Part shown: positions 53,314 to 63,345 of the stretch, piece after piece | Numbering within the stretch: position 1 is the stretch's first letter | How the letters are laid out: every line of letters starts with the position of its first letter | Assembly: GCF_013141725.1 (NCBI RefSeq) | Contig: NZ_WHNZ01000015.1 | Coordinates: forward strand, 186,001 to 250,000 | Direction: 5' to 3' | DNA: 64,000 bases | Source: Paenibacillus planticolens | GTDB lineage: Bacteria > Bacillota > Bacilli > Paenibacillales > NBRC-103111 | Notes under the pieces: generated by a model | The model's input: the letters and a program-made list of their open reading frames with translations, nothing else | The model's database searches: none | What the model was told of the DNA's origin: nothing | Program-made: the position numbers and the translations under genes

Positions 53314-54435
53314 TTGATACGCGTCATGCTTATCGATGATGAAGAGAATGCGCTGGATGTGCTGGAAATTTTTCTGCGCGAGATCGGTAACGTAACGGTG
53401 GTTGGGCGTTTTACGAACCCGTTCCATGCGTTGGAGGCTTTCGATGCGCTGCAGGTGGACGTCGTATTTTTGGATATCCAAATGCCGAGCATAATGGGGA
53501 TCGAAGTGGCAAGGCAGATCAAAAAGAAGATGCCGCATACCCAGTTTGTGTTTATTACCGCATACTCGGAATATGCCGTGGAAGCGTTTGAAATTCAGTC
53601 CGTTGATTATTTATTAAAGCCGTTTACCAAAGAAAGGCTGCAAAACACCGTCTCTCGTTTCGGGAAGATCCCTTCCGACAAAAGTCCCAGCGAGCTTACG
53701 GACGAAGCGGGCGTCTACATACAAAGCTTTGGCGGATTCAGTATACATAAGGCAAGCGGATTGCTCCCGTGGAAAACGAACAAGGAAAAGGAGCTTTGCG
53801 CATTTTTGATTCATCATTCAGGGAATCAAGTTGATGCCGCAACGATTATTGAGTCGATTTGGCCGGAATCCGAATTGCATAAAGCTAAAACGTATTTGTA
53901 CACTTGCATGTCGTATTTGCGGAAGAGCTTCCAGGCGAATGGCATTCAAGCAAAAGTGGACAAAGTCGACAGAGGATACGTCGTCAACGTCACAGGAATG
54001 AAAAGCGACGTAGAGGAGTTTCTAGCCATTGCGGAAAAGGCGGCTTCTGACGAAGCGCTGGAAGAAAAGCTGTACGAAAAAATGAACGCATTGCACAAAG
54101 GCGAATATTTGCAGGGCTGCGATTTCAACTGGGCGATGTGGAGGCGGGAGGAACTCAAAACCAAATATATTCAGACGCTGAGAATCGCGTACAGGTATTT
54201 TATGAGAACAGGCAACGTTCCGCTCGCGGCCGACAGCTTGCAGCGCGTTCTGGCGCTGTCACCCGATTCGGAGAAGGACGGCCGGGATTTGATTCGGCTA
54301 TATATACATACGGATAAACGAAACGAGGCTTTAAAAGTATACCGGCAGCTGAATCATGAGGTTCGCGAGAATCTGGGGGTAGAGCTGGAAGAAGAGACGG
54401 TACGCCTGTATCAAAGCTTAACTTTATCCGGTTGA
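53314..54435 (+). CDS. Response regulator with receiver and SARP/BTAD-type output domain
   Basis: A 373-aa regulator. The receiver at residues 1-~120 has acidic pocket IDDEE, phospho-acceptor Asp54 in VVFLDIQMP, and the conserved Lys in YLLKPF. A linker leads to a winged-helix domain (WKTNKEKELCAFLIHHSGN, MSYLRKSFQANGIQAKVDKV), then a BTAD-like TPR region (NVPLAADSLQRVLALSPDSE through LKVYRQLNHEVRENLGVE). This receiver-SARP order is common in Paenibacillus beside 7TM hybrid kinases. TTG at 53314 is preferred, with GGGAG eight bases upstream; a GTG at 53305 overlaps that site. Partner of the kinase gene 10 nt downstream. Confidence 0.88.
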   Translation: MIRVMLIDDEENALDVLEIFLREIGNVTVVGRFTNPFHALEAFDALQVDVVFLDIQMPSIMGIEVARQIKKKMPHTQFVFITAYSEYAVEAFEIQSVDYLLKPFTKERLQNTVSRFGKIPSDKSPSELTDEAGVYIQSFGGFSIHKASGLLPWKTNKEKELCAFLIHHSGNQVDAATIIESIWPESELHKAKTYLYTCMSYLRKSFQANGIQAKVDKVDRGYVVNVTGMKSDVEEFLAIAEKAASDEALEEKLYEKMNALHKGEYLQGCDFNWAMWRREELKTKYIQTLRIAYRYFMRTGNVPLAADSLQRVLALSPDSEKDGRDLIRLYIHTDKRNEALKVYRQLNHEVRENLGVELEEETVRLYQSLTLSG

Positions 54436-54445
54436 GGAGAATGGC

Positions 54446-57400
54446 ATGAGAAAAAAGCTCGTTGCAGCAGCTGTAACGATAATATTGCTGGTAGCTACGT
54501 ACGGCATTTTATTTCAAATTAACAGGGTTCATGAGAAAAAAACACCGGTCGCATCGAGTGGTCGTATGGATCTTTCCGGCTGGCGTTTCGACGAAGATGG
54601 GTTTGTTCCGCTTGACGGGGAGTGGGAATTTTATCCGGGCAAGCTGCTTGGAATTGCGGACGCGCAATCGGCTTTAGACACCTTAGCTTCGCCTAAGCTG
54701 ATTACCGTACCCGGTTCGTGGAGCAGCCTGACGAATACGCTCGGGATGGCCACCTATAGACTGCAAATCCGTGTGGATGACACCAATCGGGTTTACGGAC
54801 TGAAGACGATGTCCATCCAATTGGCCAATCGCATTATGATCAACGGCGCCGTAATCGGCTCTGCTGGAGTGGTGTCGGACAAGGCGTCATATTCGGCGAA
54901 CAATAAACCGTACGTAAGCTATTTTACATTGAAGCCGGGCTGGAACGAAATTATCGTTCAAGCGGCCAATTATGAATATGAGGCCAGCAGTGGCATTGCT
55001 AATTCCATCATTCTAGGAGATTCTTCACAGATTTCCAACCTGCGCGACAAGGCGCTTTCACACGATTTGATGTCCATTTGCAGTTTCTTGATCATGGGTT
55101 TGTATTTTACCGGCTTGTATTCCCAGCGCAAAAGCGACTATTCGCTTATTGCATTCGGACTTTTATGCATATTCATAACGTTGTATTTATCAACGCATGG
55201 GGAAAGATTGCTGGTCATCCTATTCGACTATATCCCGTTTTGGCTTTTAATTCGTTTGCAAAACGTATCGGTATATGCCACAGGGATCATGAATTTCATC
55301 TATGTGTATACGGCTTTCCGTTCATTTTGCTCCAAAAAGGTTGTATATGCAGGGGTTGCTGTCGGTGCAGGCTTGACGGTATTCGGTCTAACCGGTATTA
55401 GCTACGGCAAAATTCTTCTGCTGCTTACGACCATATACGGCACAGTTCCATTTTTGTATGCCACTTATGTGTATGTGCTGGCCGCCTTTCAGCGCGCGGA
55501 AGGAAGCAGGTATTTGGTCGTCGCCGCCATCGCCTTGAATCAGCATGTGATGATCCAAAATTTGAGCATTTATTCGAATGTGCCGGTATATACGATGGTC
55601 CCTTACGAGGTATTTCTAGTTCTACTGATGCTCGCCCTGTTGATGTCGCTGCGCTTCTCGAATGCATTCAAAAAGATCGAGCAGCTTTCCGTACAATTGC
55701 TCAACGCAGATAAATTAAAGGATGATTTTCTCTCGAAAACATCGCATGAGTTTAAAATGCCTTTACAGAGCATCATTACGATTTCCCAATCGATGATCGC
55801 CGATCGCCGCCAACCATTGCCGGCGGAACAGCAGGAGAAGCTGGAGCTCGTGCTCAGCATCAGCAGGAAGCTGTCGCAGCTCGTTTTGGATATTCTGGAT
55901 TTATCCAAGCTGAAGCAGGGGGATTTGACCATACGGCCTGTTCCGATCGATGTGCGTTCGACGGTCGACATTGTTCTGCGTATCGTTTCGTTTATGACGG
56001 CCGGTAAACCTATTCGTTTAATTAACAGTGTTCCAGAGAGTTTGCCTTATATGCTTGCAGACGAAAACCGCTTCAGGCAAATTTTGAATAATTTGCTCGA
56101 TAATGCGGTCAAACATACGGAAACCGGCAGCATTGAGGTGTCGGCCTCGGAGCGGGACGGAATCATAGAAATTTCTGTTCAAGATACGGGTGCGGGGATT
56201 GACCGGCATACGATGGAGCTCATTTTTGAGCCGTTTAAATCTTTCGAATCTCCGGAAAGTCAGGGTTTCGGGCTAGGGTTACCCATTGTCAAACAGCTCG
56301 TCGAGCTGCAGAACGGCACCATTTCCGTTTCTTCGGTGAAAGGCGAGGGCACCGTGTTTACCTTCAGTCTCCCTTTAGCCGAAAAAAGCGAAGGAGCAAG
56401 AACCACAGACTCACATGTTATCTACGAACCGAAGAAGGAACCTTACTATTCATTTCCTACTCCTTATTATTCGGAAGGTACAGGCAAGCATACGGTACTT
56501 ATCGTGGACGATCATTATGCCAATCTGAAAATATTGATCGACGCGTTTGAGCCAATGGGCTACGACGTCATTGCCGTCAAAAACGGTTTTGAAGCCGTCG
56601 CGCAAATCGATAAGCCGAATACGGTCGATCTTGTCATTCTGGACCTCATGATGCCCGGGATGTCGGGCTTTGAGGTATGTCAGACGATCCGCAAAAAGTA
56701 CACGCTGCTTGAAATGCCGGTATTGATGGTAACGACGGCAGCGCAGCCGCAGGATAAGCTCGCTGCCTTCGAGGCGGGGGCGAACGATTTTTTGCCGAAG
56801 CCGTTTGATACGATGGAGCTAAAGGCAAGGATCAAGGGTTTGTTGCTGATGAAGGATTCGCTGGCCAAAGCGATCGATATGGAAGTGGCGTTTCTGCAGT
56901 CGCAAATCAAGCCTCATTTTTTGTATAACGTACTGAACACGATCGTTGCATTAAGCTACACGGATGAGGAGAAATCAAGAAAGCTAACGATCGATCTGGC
57001 CGACTATTTGCGCGGCAGCTTCCGGTTCAGCAACGTTCAGAAGCGTACCTCTTTCGGGCAGGAGCTGAACCTGATCCGTTCATATATCGAGATCGAACGG
57101 GCAAGATTTAAAGATCGTCTGCAGGTTGAATACGATATTTCGGAGGCTATGTACGGTGTCAGCATTCCTCCGCTGCTCATTCAGCCGCTCGTAGAAAATG
57201 CCATTCGCCACGGTATAGGCGGCCTGACCGACGGGGGAACGGTAAAAATAACGGCAAACGAAACGGAGAAGCATTATTGCTTCCAAATCGAAGACAGCGG
57301 AGTCGGTATGGAGACCGCCCTGGTCAAGCGGCTTCTTGATCAGGAGTCTTCGGCTTTGCAGGGGGTCGGTTTGAAAAATATTATGAAGCGTCTTAAGTAC

Positions 57401-57493
57401 GAGTACAATTCGGAATTAATTCTGGACAGCTCTCCTGGGAACGGAACCAAAATTACGGTTTTGATCCCCGCAGAGAAGATGGGATTCAGCTGA
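54446..57493 (+). CDS. Hybrid sensor histidine kinase with 7TM-DISM sensor, receiver and second kinase module
   Basis: A 1015-aa membrane kinase. TM helix at 3-22; extracellular galactose-binding-like DISM domain ~45-195; 7TM-DISM block ~205-405. Then a HisKA domain with the phospho-His in SKTSHEFKMPLQ (~435), an ATPase domain (RFRQILNNLLDNAVKHT ~540; DTGAGI ~580), a receiver (LIVDDHYAN ~685, Asp in VILDLMMPGM ~731), and finally a LytS-type kinase module (QIKPHFLYNVLNTI ~818, PLVENAIRHGI ~912). So the protein has two kinase modules around a receiver. It follows the response regulator by 10 nt. Signal unknown; extracellular carbohydrate or surface stress is typical for the sensor. A terminator follows at once. 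Confidence 0.93.
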   Translation: MRKKLVAAAVTIILLVATYGILFQINRVHEKKTPVASSGRMDLSGWRFDEDGFVPLDGEWEFYPGKLLGIADAQSALDTLASPKLITVPGSWSSLTNTLGMATYRLQIRVDDTNRVYGLKTMSIQLANRIMINGAVIGSAGVVSDKASYSANNKPYVSYFTLKPGWNEIIVQAANYEYEASSGIANSIILGDSSQISNLRDKALSHDLMSICSFLIMGLYFTGLYSQRKSDYSLIAFGLLCIFITLYLSTHGERLLVILFDYIPFWLLIRLQNVSVYATGIMNFIYVYTAFRSFCSKKVVYAGVAVGAGLTVFGLTGISYGKILLLLTTIYGTVPFLYATYVYVLAAFQRAEGSRYLVVAAIALNQHVMIQNLSIYSNVPVYTMVPYEVFLVLLMLALLMSLRFSNAFKKIEQLSVQLLNADKLKDDFLSKTSHEFKMPLQSIITISQSMIADRRQPLPAEQQEKLELVLSISRKLSQLVLDILDLSKLKQGDLTIRPVPIDVRSTVDIVLRIVSFMTAGKPIRLINSVPESLPYMLADENRFRQILNNLLDNAVKHTETGSIEVSASERDGIIEISVQDTGAGIDRHTMELIFEPFKSFESPESQGFGLGLPIVKQLVELQNGTISVSSVKGEGTVFTFSLPLAEKSEGARTTDSHVIYEPKKEPYYSFPTPYYSEGTGKHTVLIVDDHYANLKILIDAFEPMGYDVIAVKNGFEAVAQIDKPNTVDLVILDLMMPGMSGFEVCQTIRKKYTLLEMPVLMVTTAAQPQDKLAAFEAGANDFLPKPFDTMELKARIKGLLLMKDSLAKAIDMEVAFLQSQIKPHFLYNVLNTIVALSYTDEEKSRKLTIDLADYLRGSFRFSNVQKRTSFGQELNLIRSYIEIERARFKDRLQVEYDISEAMYGVSIPPLLIQPLVENAIRHGIGGLTDGGTVKITANETEKHYCFQIEDSGVGMETALVKRLLDQESSALQGVGLKNIMKRLKYEYNSELILDSSPGNGTKITVLIPAEKMGFS

Positions 57494-57496
57494 TAG

Positions 57497-57544
57497 AACG
57501 ACAGTCTCTTCACGGCGGTATGCCGGAAGGGGCTGTCGTTTTTT
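57497..57544 (+). terminator. Terminator of the two-component operon
   Basis: AACGACAG/CTGTCGTT arms around an inner CGGC/GCCG stem, then a T run, four bases after the kinase stop. Confidence 0.92.
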
Positions 57545-57706
57545 GTTTGAAAAGACGTTATTATATCACATTATGTTGGAATGTGGATGCTTATGAGGCT
57601 GAAGACCTAATCTTTTTAAGGTTTTTTTAAGGTTCTATGTCGTATTATGTCTGGAGGTATGGGTCTAATGGATTGCATTTAAGGTTATGAAGGAGGTTAG
57701 GTTTTC

Positions 57707-60700
57707 ATGCTTTACAGCAAGAAGGCAAGAAGATGGATTGCAAATTTTTTGATTGTGTTTATGTGTATATCGCTGTTCCTGCCTTGGGATGTTCAGAAGG
57801 CAGAAGCAGCGGGCCAGGACTTGCAAGTTTTTTTTGGCAAAGGTGTGCAGCTCGGTAACTTAAGTTACCCTGCCACGAATTCCTTTGTCAACTTTACAGG
57901 CACGCCGGAGCCCGGCTTTGCGCAAACCACATTTTCAGATAGAGGAAGCGTATTTGGGGATGGATCGATCAACCCGAAGGGAGATAAGGGGTTTACACTT
58001 CGTTTTGAAGTGAACGTCAAGGATAACCCGACCTTGCTTGCCCTGGCCGAAAGCGGGAATGCAGAGGTCTCAGTCGGATGGAGCAAGCTGCGTTTCAATA
58101 AATTCGGCTGTTTCCTCGGCTGGTGTAAAACAAGGGTAACTTCTGCCGATTTCAAGATTTATTCCAATGGGACCGTCGGCCTTCCTCCTGACCCCGATGA
58201 CGGTGACGGAGATGACGAGCCGGGAGGTGGGGAACCGGATCCCGACTATGTACCGCCGGTGGATGATGGAAGTGGCGACGGTGGCGACGACAGTGGCAGC
58301 AGTCCTGCTCCGGCAGATCCAGCACCGGCAAGTTTCGCCAGCAGCATGACATCGATGCTCGCAGCGAGTCCTGCATATGTATCGTTGAGTGGCGATTGCC
58401 GGGACAGCAGTGGTGTGAATCAATCGAAGACAGTGCCGCTTACGACGGGAACCGTTATTAAATTCACGGTTAATATAGAGGGGCAAGGAGCTGGAGCGGA
58501 AGGCGTATTTATCAAGTTCCAGCAAAACAAGCATCGTCCGAAATTGACCGGCTATACGTTTAAAGCCAATGGAGCGACCAGAGACAATAAAAACAGTGAA
58601 AAAGAGCTTTATGCTAAGAAAGACGAATATTTCAGCCTTGCGTACAACTTCACTGAACCGGTAAGACCAACATCGGTAAGTTTAATGGGGGACAGCGTTT
58701 CATTTCTTAAGCATCCGTTGTTTGTCAATTTGGCGGGCACGCTTTTGCCTGCTGCCGGTCAACAGCAATATTTGCTGAACGAGGACTACAAAACGGCAAA
58801 TTTCAAGCAAATGAACAGTCTGCCTTATACGGATAGTCTGGAGTACAGGTATACGGCTGTTAAGTATCACCAGAATGGCAATATTCCGCTTCAACCGTTT
58901 ATCGAAAGAACCAGTGCGGAGAAATCGGGCTCATCGACTTCGTTTACGATCGATTCGTCTTTAGAGCAAAAGCTGCGTGGGGCTGAACTTGCCGATGCAG
59001 CAGGGAATTTGGTGCAGGATTTCGGAGCGCTGAACAAAGCAAGCGATTCGAGCAAAAGCTATTTGCGCAATAAAACGGTCAATCCATTCGATTACGAACA
59101 CGGGGGCTACCGGGCGATCGTAGATGCGGTGCGTCCCAAATATTCGAAGACCGGCAACGGCATTCAGCCGGAAATATTGACCGGCAGCACCTTGAACAAC
59201 AACGACTCGTTTGATTTTACGGTGCAGCTGACGGAAGAGGCTGTTGTGAAAACCGGCTGGGACGTGAGGAAAACGTTCCTGCTGATGAACAACGGCATGA
59301 AAGCTTATTACGTATCCGGCGAGGGAACGGACAAGTGGGTTTTCCATCTGTCGATTCCCGGTGGCGTAAACATAGAGACTCCGCTTCTTAAGGCAATTGC
59401 CCTGACCAACGATGCCAATGTCATAAATCCGGCCACGGGCATGCCGAAAGATACGAATGTGCTGCAGGATTATGCGGGGAATTTGTTGATTCAGCCAGCC
59501 AACTATAACGGTATTTTCGTTGATCCGGAGGACGGCCTTGAGTCTTCCAACGTCAACTCCAAAATCGATTGGGCCCAGCTTGCGATCGATAATACGAAAC
59601 CGACGGTCAGCTACCGGTACGAACCCGGAGGAGCAACCGATGCTACGTACCAAAAGAACGGAAAAATGACGATCGATGCCAACGACGCTACGATTATCGT
59701 GCCGTCGCTCGATCCGGTAGGGCCCGGGGAGGCAAGACCGAGCAGAGGCATCTACCGGCCGTCGAATATGACGGGATCTTCTTCACCGGCAGTCGGGTTA
59801 GTCTATTACTGGTGGAGCCAAAGTCAGGCTGATCCTTTTGAAAGCAAAGATAGCGATCATTTCGCTGCCGTTAAAAGATACTCGCTTACCGGCAAACAGC
59901 CGGGAGAAGATCTTTACCCCGGAGAATTTGCGAATATGAGCTTTAGTAGTGCCAATAACAAAACGAATCTGATTGTACTGCCGACGGAAGCGTTCGCTGA
60001 AGAAAATAGCGGACTATGGTATCTGCATACATGGACGGCAGATATGACCTGGGATACGGCACGGGAACTGATGCAGTACGAGAAGAAAAAATCTTTCATG
60101 CAAGACCCGGCAAACCAAGCGCAATACGAGGCTTGGAAAGCGGAGGCTCCGGGCGTATCCGAAGCCGATAAAATATTTTATGCCGATAATAAGGTTCTGG
60201 AAAAAGTAGGCAAATACACGCTGTGGCCGATGGACGATTTTAAGCATGACGATTCCAACTGGGTTCATAGCGTCGGAACGATCAAGGTGGACAACAAAGC
60301 GCCAACGGTGACTCCGACAGGAGTTATGGGAAATAACACCTCCGTCGTGCAGTTCCCGGTGACCATAACGGACGAGCACAGTGGTGTCCAAAGCAGTCTG
60401 TATCAATGGATGAAGGTTGGCAGCCAGCCGCAGGATATCAGTTGGCAGCCGGTTCCGCTTACGGGCAATAGCGCTACGCTAACTACCCAAAATGAAGTTG
60501 TTGAAGACGGAGATTATGTTCTGCTTATCAAAGCAACAGACAATGCGGGCAACGAGCGCATTTTCCAGAGCGACCCGATTACCGTCAATTCCTCTTCACT
60601 GATTAACGGAAGCTTCACAACACCTGCTGCTGTCGATAGCCAGGGCAGGCCAGTATTCGTAAAAAGCAGTGACGTCGAATTCAAGCTCATGGGGGTCGAC

Positions 60701-63319
60701 AATCTTTCTCCCCAAATGTTCTCAACCGTGACGTCTTCGACCTATTCGTCGACAGTTACGCAAGACACCTATCTCGGGACGATGCTTACAATGGGCCCCA
60801 GCTCGGTTTATGTGGGCTATGCCTTAAGCGGAAGCTCGCTTCGTCCGGCGGAGTCGGCCTTTAAAGCCTTTCCGACTTACACGCTGACGGACGGGGGCCG
60901 CATGTACATGGTTCCGGCCGACACGACCAAAAATGGCACACAATACGTGCATATTATGGCAAAAGTAACTGAAAATGGATTCGAAAAGCAATATTACTTC
61001 TCCAAGGCTTATTATTTTGACAACGAGCCTCCGGTTGTAACGTTCAGCAAAAACAATGCTGCTTATCCGCAAGCTTCGCAATCGGTTACCGTAACGGTTG
61101 ACGAGCCTTACAGCAAAGAGGGACTTCAAAAGAAATATCAATGGATCGTAGACGGACAACCCGATCCGAACGAAGCGACCGAGGGATGGATCGATTTGCC
61201 GGAGGATGGGAAGGCGGTTATCGACGGTGAGAAAGTGCTTCAACTGGGAGAGCAAAAGAACTTCCGTCTGTACGTGTGGGCTAAGGACGGAGCAGGGAAT
61301 AGCGAACTGACCAAAACGACGGGCGTATTCGCCATCTCGAGGTCTGAAGATGCGGTCAAGCCGCCTTCCGATGTAACATCGGATTTGATTTATTTGTACG
61401 GCGACGACGAGGATGGTTATACGGCTATCGTGCAGTTAGGACTTGCGCAAGATTCCGTGGATAAAGGCGGGTACGATTTCTCATTATCTCCGGATAACGG
61501 GATTAGCTGGATGAAATGGCGGCCGTATACGAATTTTGTCGCTATTAAAGTAGCGACGAACAAGCCTTCCGAATTGCAGGTTCAGGTGAAATATCGAACG
61601 CCAAGCGGTGTAGTCGGTACGGCTAAAGCGCTGAGTGCAGCAAACATATCCAAAGACCAGCCGGTTTACGCGCTGGCTGCTCTTAGCAGCGAAAGACCGG
61701 TCAAATCGGAGATAGGCGCTGATATCGATATCACGATTCCGCTCGGTTTCAAAGTAACGCCGTCGGCCGTGAATCCGTCCACGCCAATTCGAACCGGCAA
61801 CAAGTTTAATGTCAAACAGAACGGACTGTATACCTTCGATCTAACGGATATTGCCGATGCCAGCAGAAAAGCAACGCTTTATGCCGTAGTCAAAAATGTG
61901 GACGACACGAAGCCAACCGGAACCGTCGAGTATTTGACGACAGGGAAAACGAACGGAAACGTGACGGTCCAACTGACCGACCTTTCCAAGCCGGTCACGA
62001 TTACGAATAATGAAGGGCGATCGGTATACAAGTTTACCCAGAACGGCTCGTTTACTTTCGAAATTAAAGACGAAGCGGGCAATACGAATTCGGTAACGGC
62101 AAATGTGTATAACATCGACAAAGAGGCGCCGCAGGTCAAGGTAATTCGCTCCTATGCCTACGGCGAGAACAACAGCCAAACGTTCGGCACGATTAAAGAT
62201 GCCGGCGGCACAGTTCGCTTCTCCTCCGGAGTCACGTTGACAGTGGAAAAAGCGGACGCAAATGCGAAGGACTTCACCATAGCGGACGGCAAAACGAGCG
62301 TTATGCTGCTGGAAAACGGCACAGCCTCCTTTATGGTTTCCGATCTCTTCGGCAATACGGCCATTGTGAAGGAAACGGTAGACAACATCATCTCAGCGCC
62401 GCCGGAGGCGGAATCGATCACGTACAGCTATGTGGACGATGCTGGGAACCCGCTTTCCGATGACAAGGTTGTAACGATTAACGGGCAGAAATACGCCCGA
62501 GGCAAAATGAAAGTAACGCTCGGCGGCCGGACACAGGCGCCAAACATGGTCTTCGCGGGAGTCGCTCCGATTGTGGATGGCAGCCATTATAGCAACCAAA
62601 TCAGCGATGCGAACGGCGCCTTCACGTACACACGCACATTCTCGGCGGACGGCAACACCTTGGTTGCTCTGTCGGACATACTCGGCAATACCAAGAAAGT
62701 GCCTGTATCTATTAAAGGACTGGACAACACGCCGCCGGACATCAAGCTGAGCTTGTCATCGGTAGGTATCGCCCAAAACAAGCCGGACTTTAACTTCCGG
62801 AAAGATCTGGGAGGATTCATCGTAAGCGACAACGTTTCTGCGGCCGATCAGATTGCAGTTTCAATCAGCGGGCTCGATCTGAGCAAGCTAGGCAGACAAA
62901 AGGTAACTTATATCGCAACGGATCAGGTTGGCAATACGGCTGTTGCCTACCAGGATGTTACGGTTGTCGCAAACGACGGCATGCTTATTTTCGCAGACGA
63001 TGTGCTGATTTCCGGTTCCAGCAACGAATCCGCCTTGTTCAACCACAATACGCTCACTTTCCAAATCTCGAATTATAACGTCATGGAAGTTGGCGGACAA
63101 AATCGGATCAACGAATGGGGCACTTACGACCTGTTGGTTCAGCAGGGGCTGTATCGCGAAGGGCAAATGAAATATATCGCAACGAAAATATCATACAGCG
63201 ACTTGGTGAAGAGCAAGTTCAAGGTCACCCTCCCGGAAACGGGCTGGTATACGATTATCGTAAGAAATCAGGAACGGGAACGCGAGTATGCGACTTTCTT
63301 TATCGGCAAAAAGGAATAG
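57707..63319 (+). CDS. Large secreted protein with Ig-like domains
   Basis: A 1870-aa exported protein. The signal peptide (KKARRWIANFLIVFMCISLF) ends near AEA. After ~120 residues comes an acidic, repetitive linker (DPDDGDGDDEPGGGEPDPDY and more) up to ~residue 215. The rest is beta-rich, with several Ig-like domains of the bacterial type marked by NTKPTVSY, NKAPTVTP, TDNAGNER, NIDKEAPQVKV and NTPPDIKLS. No SLH, LPxTG or catalytic motif is recognised. AAGGAGG before the ATG. Its gene is 213 nt from the kinase gene terminator and is probably its own operon with the partial gene behind. Role at the surface inferred; no substrate can be named. Confidence 0.85.
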   Translation: MLYSKKARRWIANFLIVFMCISLFLPWDVQKAEAAGQDLQVFFGKGVQLGNLSYPATNSFVNFTGTPEPGFAQTTFSDRGSVFGDGSINPKGDKGFTLRFEVNVKDNPTLLALAESGNAEVSVGWSKLRFNKFGCFLGWCKTRVTSADFKIYSNGTVGLPPDPDDGDGDDEPGGGEPDPDYVPPVDDGSGDGGDDSGSSPAPADPAPASFASSMTSMLAASPAYVSLSGDCRDSSGVNQSKTVPLTTGTVIKFTVNIEGQGAGAEGVFIKFQQNKHRPKLTGYTFKANGATRDNKNSEKELYAKKDEYFSLAYNFTEPVRPTSVSLMGDSVSFLKHPLFVNLAGTLLPAAGQQQYLLNEDYKTANFKQMNSLPYTDSLEYRYTAVKYHQNGNIPLQPFIERTSAEKSGSSTSFTIDSSLEQKLRGAELADAAGNLVQDFGALNKASDSSKSYLRNKTVNPFDYEHGGYRAIVDAVRPKYSKTGNGIQPEILTGSTLNNNDSFDFTVQLTEEAVVKTGWDVRKTFLLMNNGMKAYYVSGEGTDKWVFHLSIPGGVNIETPLLKAIALTNDANVINPATGMPKDTNVLQDYAGNLLIQPANYNGIFVDPEDGLESSNVNSKIDWAQLAIDNTKPTVSYRYEPGGATDATYQKNGKMTIDANDATIIVPSLDPVGPGEARPSRGIYRPSNMTGSSSPAVGLVYYWWSQSQADPFESKDSDHFAAVKRYSLTGKQPGEDLYPGEFANMSFSSANNKTNLIVLPTEAFAEENSGLWYLHTWTADMTWDTARELMQYEKKKSFMQDPANQAQYEAWKAEAPGVSEADKIFYADNKVLEKVGKYTLWPMDDFKHDDSNWVHSVGTIKVDNKAPTVTPTGVMGNNTSVVQFPVTITDEHSGVQSSLYQWMKVGSQPQDISWQPVPLTGNSATLTTQNEVVEDGDYVLLIKATDNAGNERIFQSDPITVNSSSLINGSFTTPAAVDSQGRPVFVKSSDVEFKLMGVDNLSPQMFSTVTSSTYSSTVTQDTYLGTMLTMGPSSVYVGYALSGSSLRPAESAFKAFPTYTLTDGGRMYMVPADTTKNGTQYVHIMAKVTENGFEKQYYFSKAYYFDNEPPVVTFSKNNAAYPQASQSVTVTVDEPYSKEGLQKKYQWIVDGQPDPNEATEGWIDLPEDGKAVIDGEKVLQLGEQKNFRLYVWAKDGAGNSELTKTTGVFAISRSEDAVKPPSDVTSDLIYLYGDDEDGYTAIVQLGLAQDSVDKGGYDFSLSPDNGISWMKWRPYTNFVAIKVATNKPSELQVQVKYRTPSGVVGTAKALSAANISKDQPVYALAALSSERPVKSEIGADIDITIPLGFKVTPSAVNPSTPIRTGNKFNVKQNGLYTFDLTDIADASRKATLYAVVKNVDDTKPTGTVEYLTTGKTNGNVTVQLTDLSKPVTITNNEGRSVYKFTQNGSFTFEIKDEAGNTNSVTANVYNIDKEAPQVKVIRSYAYGENNSQTFGTIKDAGGTVRFSSGVTLTVEKADANAKDFTIADGKTSVMLLENGTASFMVSDLFGNTAIVKETVDNIISAPPEAESITYSYVDDAGNPLSDDKVVTINGQKYARGKMKVTLGGRTQAPNMVFAGVAPIVDGSHYSNQISDANGAFTYTRTFSADGNTLVALSDILGNTKKVPVSIKGLDNTPPDIKLSLSSVGIAQNKPDFNFRKDLGGFIVSDNVSAADQIAVSISGLDLSKLGRQKVTYIATDQVGNTAVAYQDVTVVANDGMLIFADDVLISGSSNESALFNHNTLTFQISNYNVMEVGGQNRINEWGTYDLLVQQGLYREGQMKYIATKISYSDLVKSKFKVTLPETGWYTIIVRNQEREREYATFFIGKKE

Positions 63320-63345
63320 CGTGTGAGGGATAGGAGGCAGTTCAT

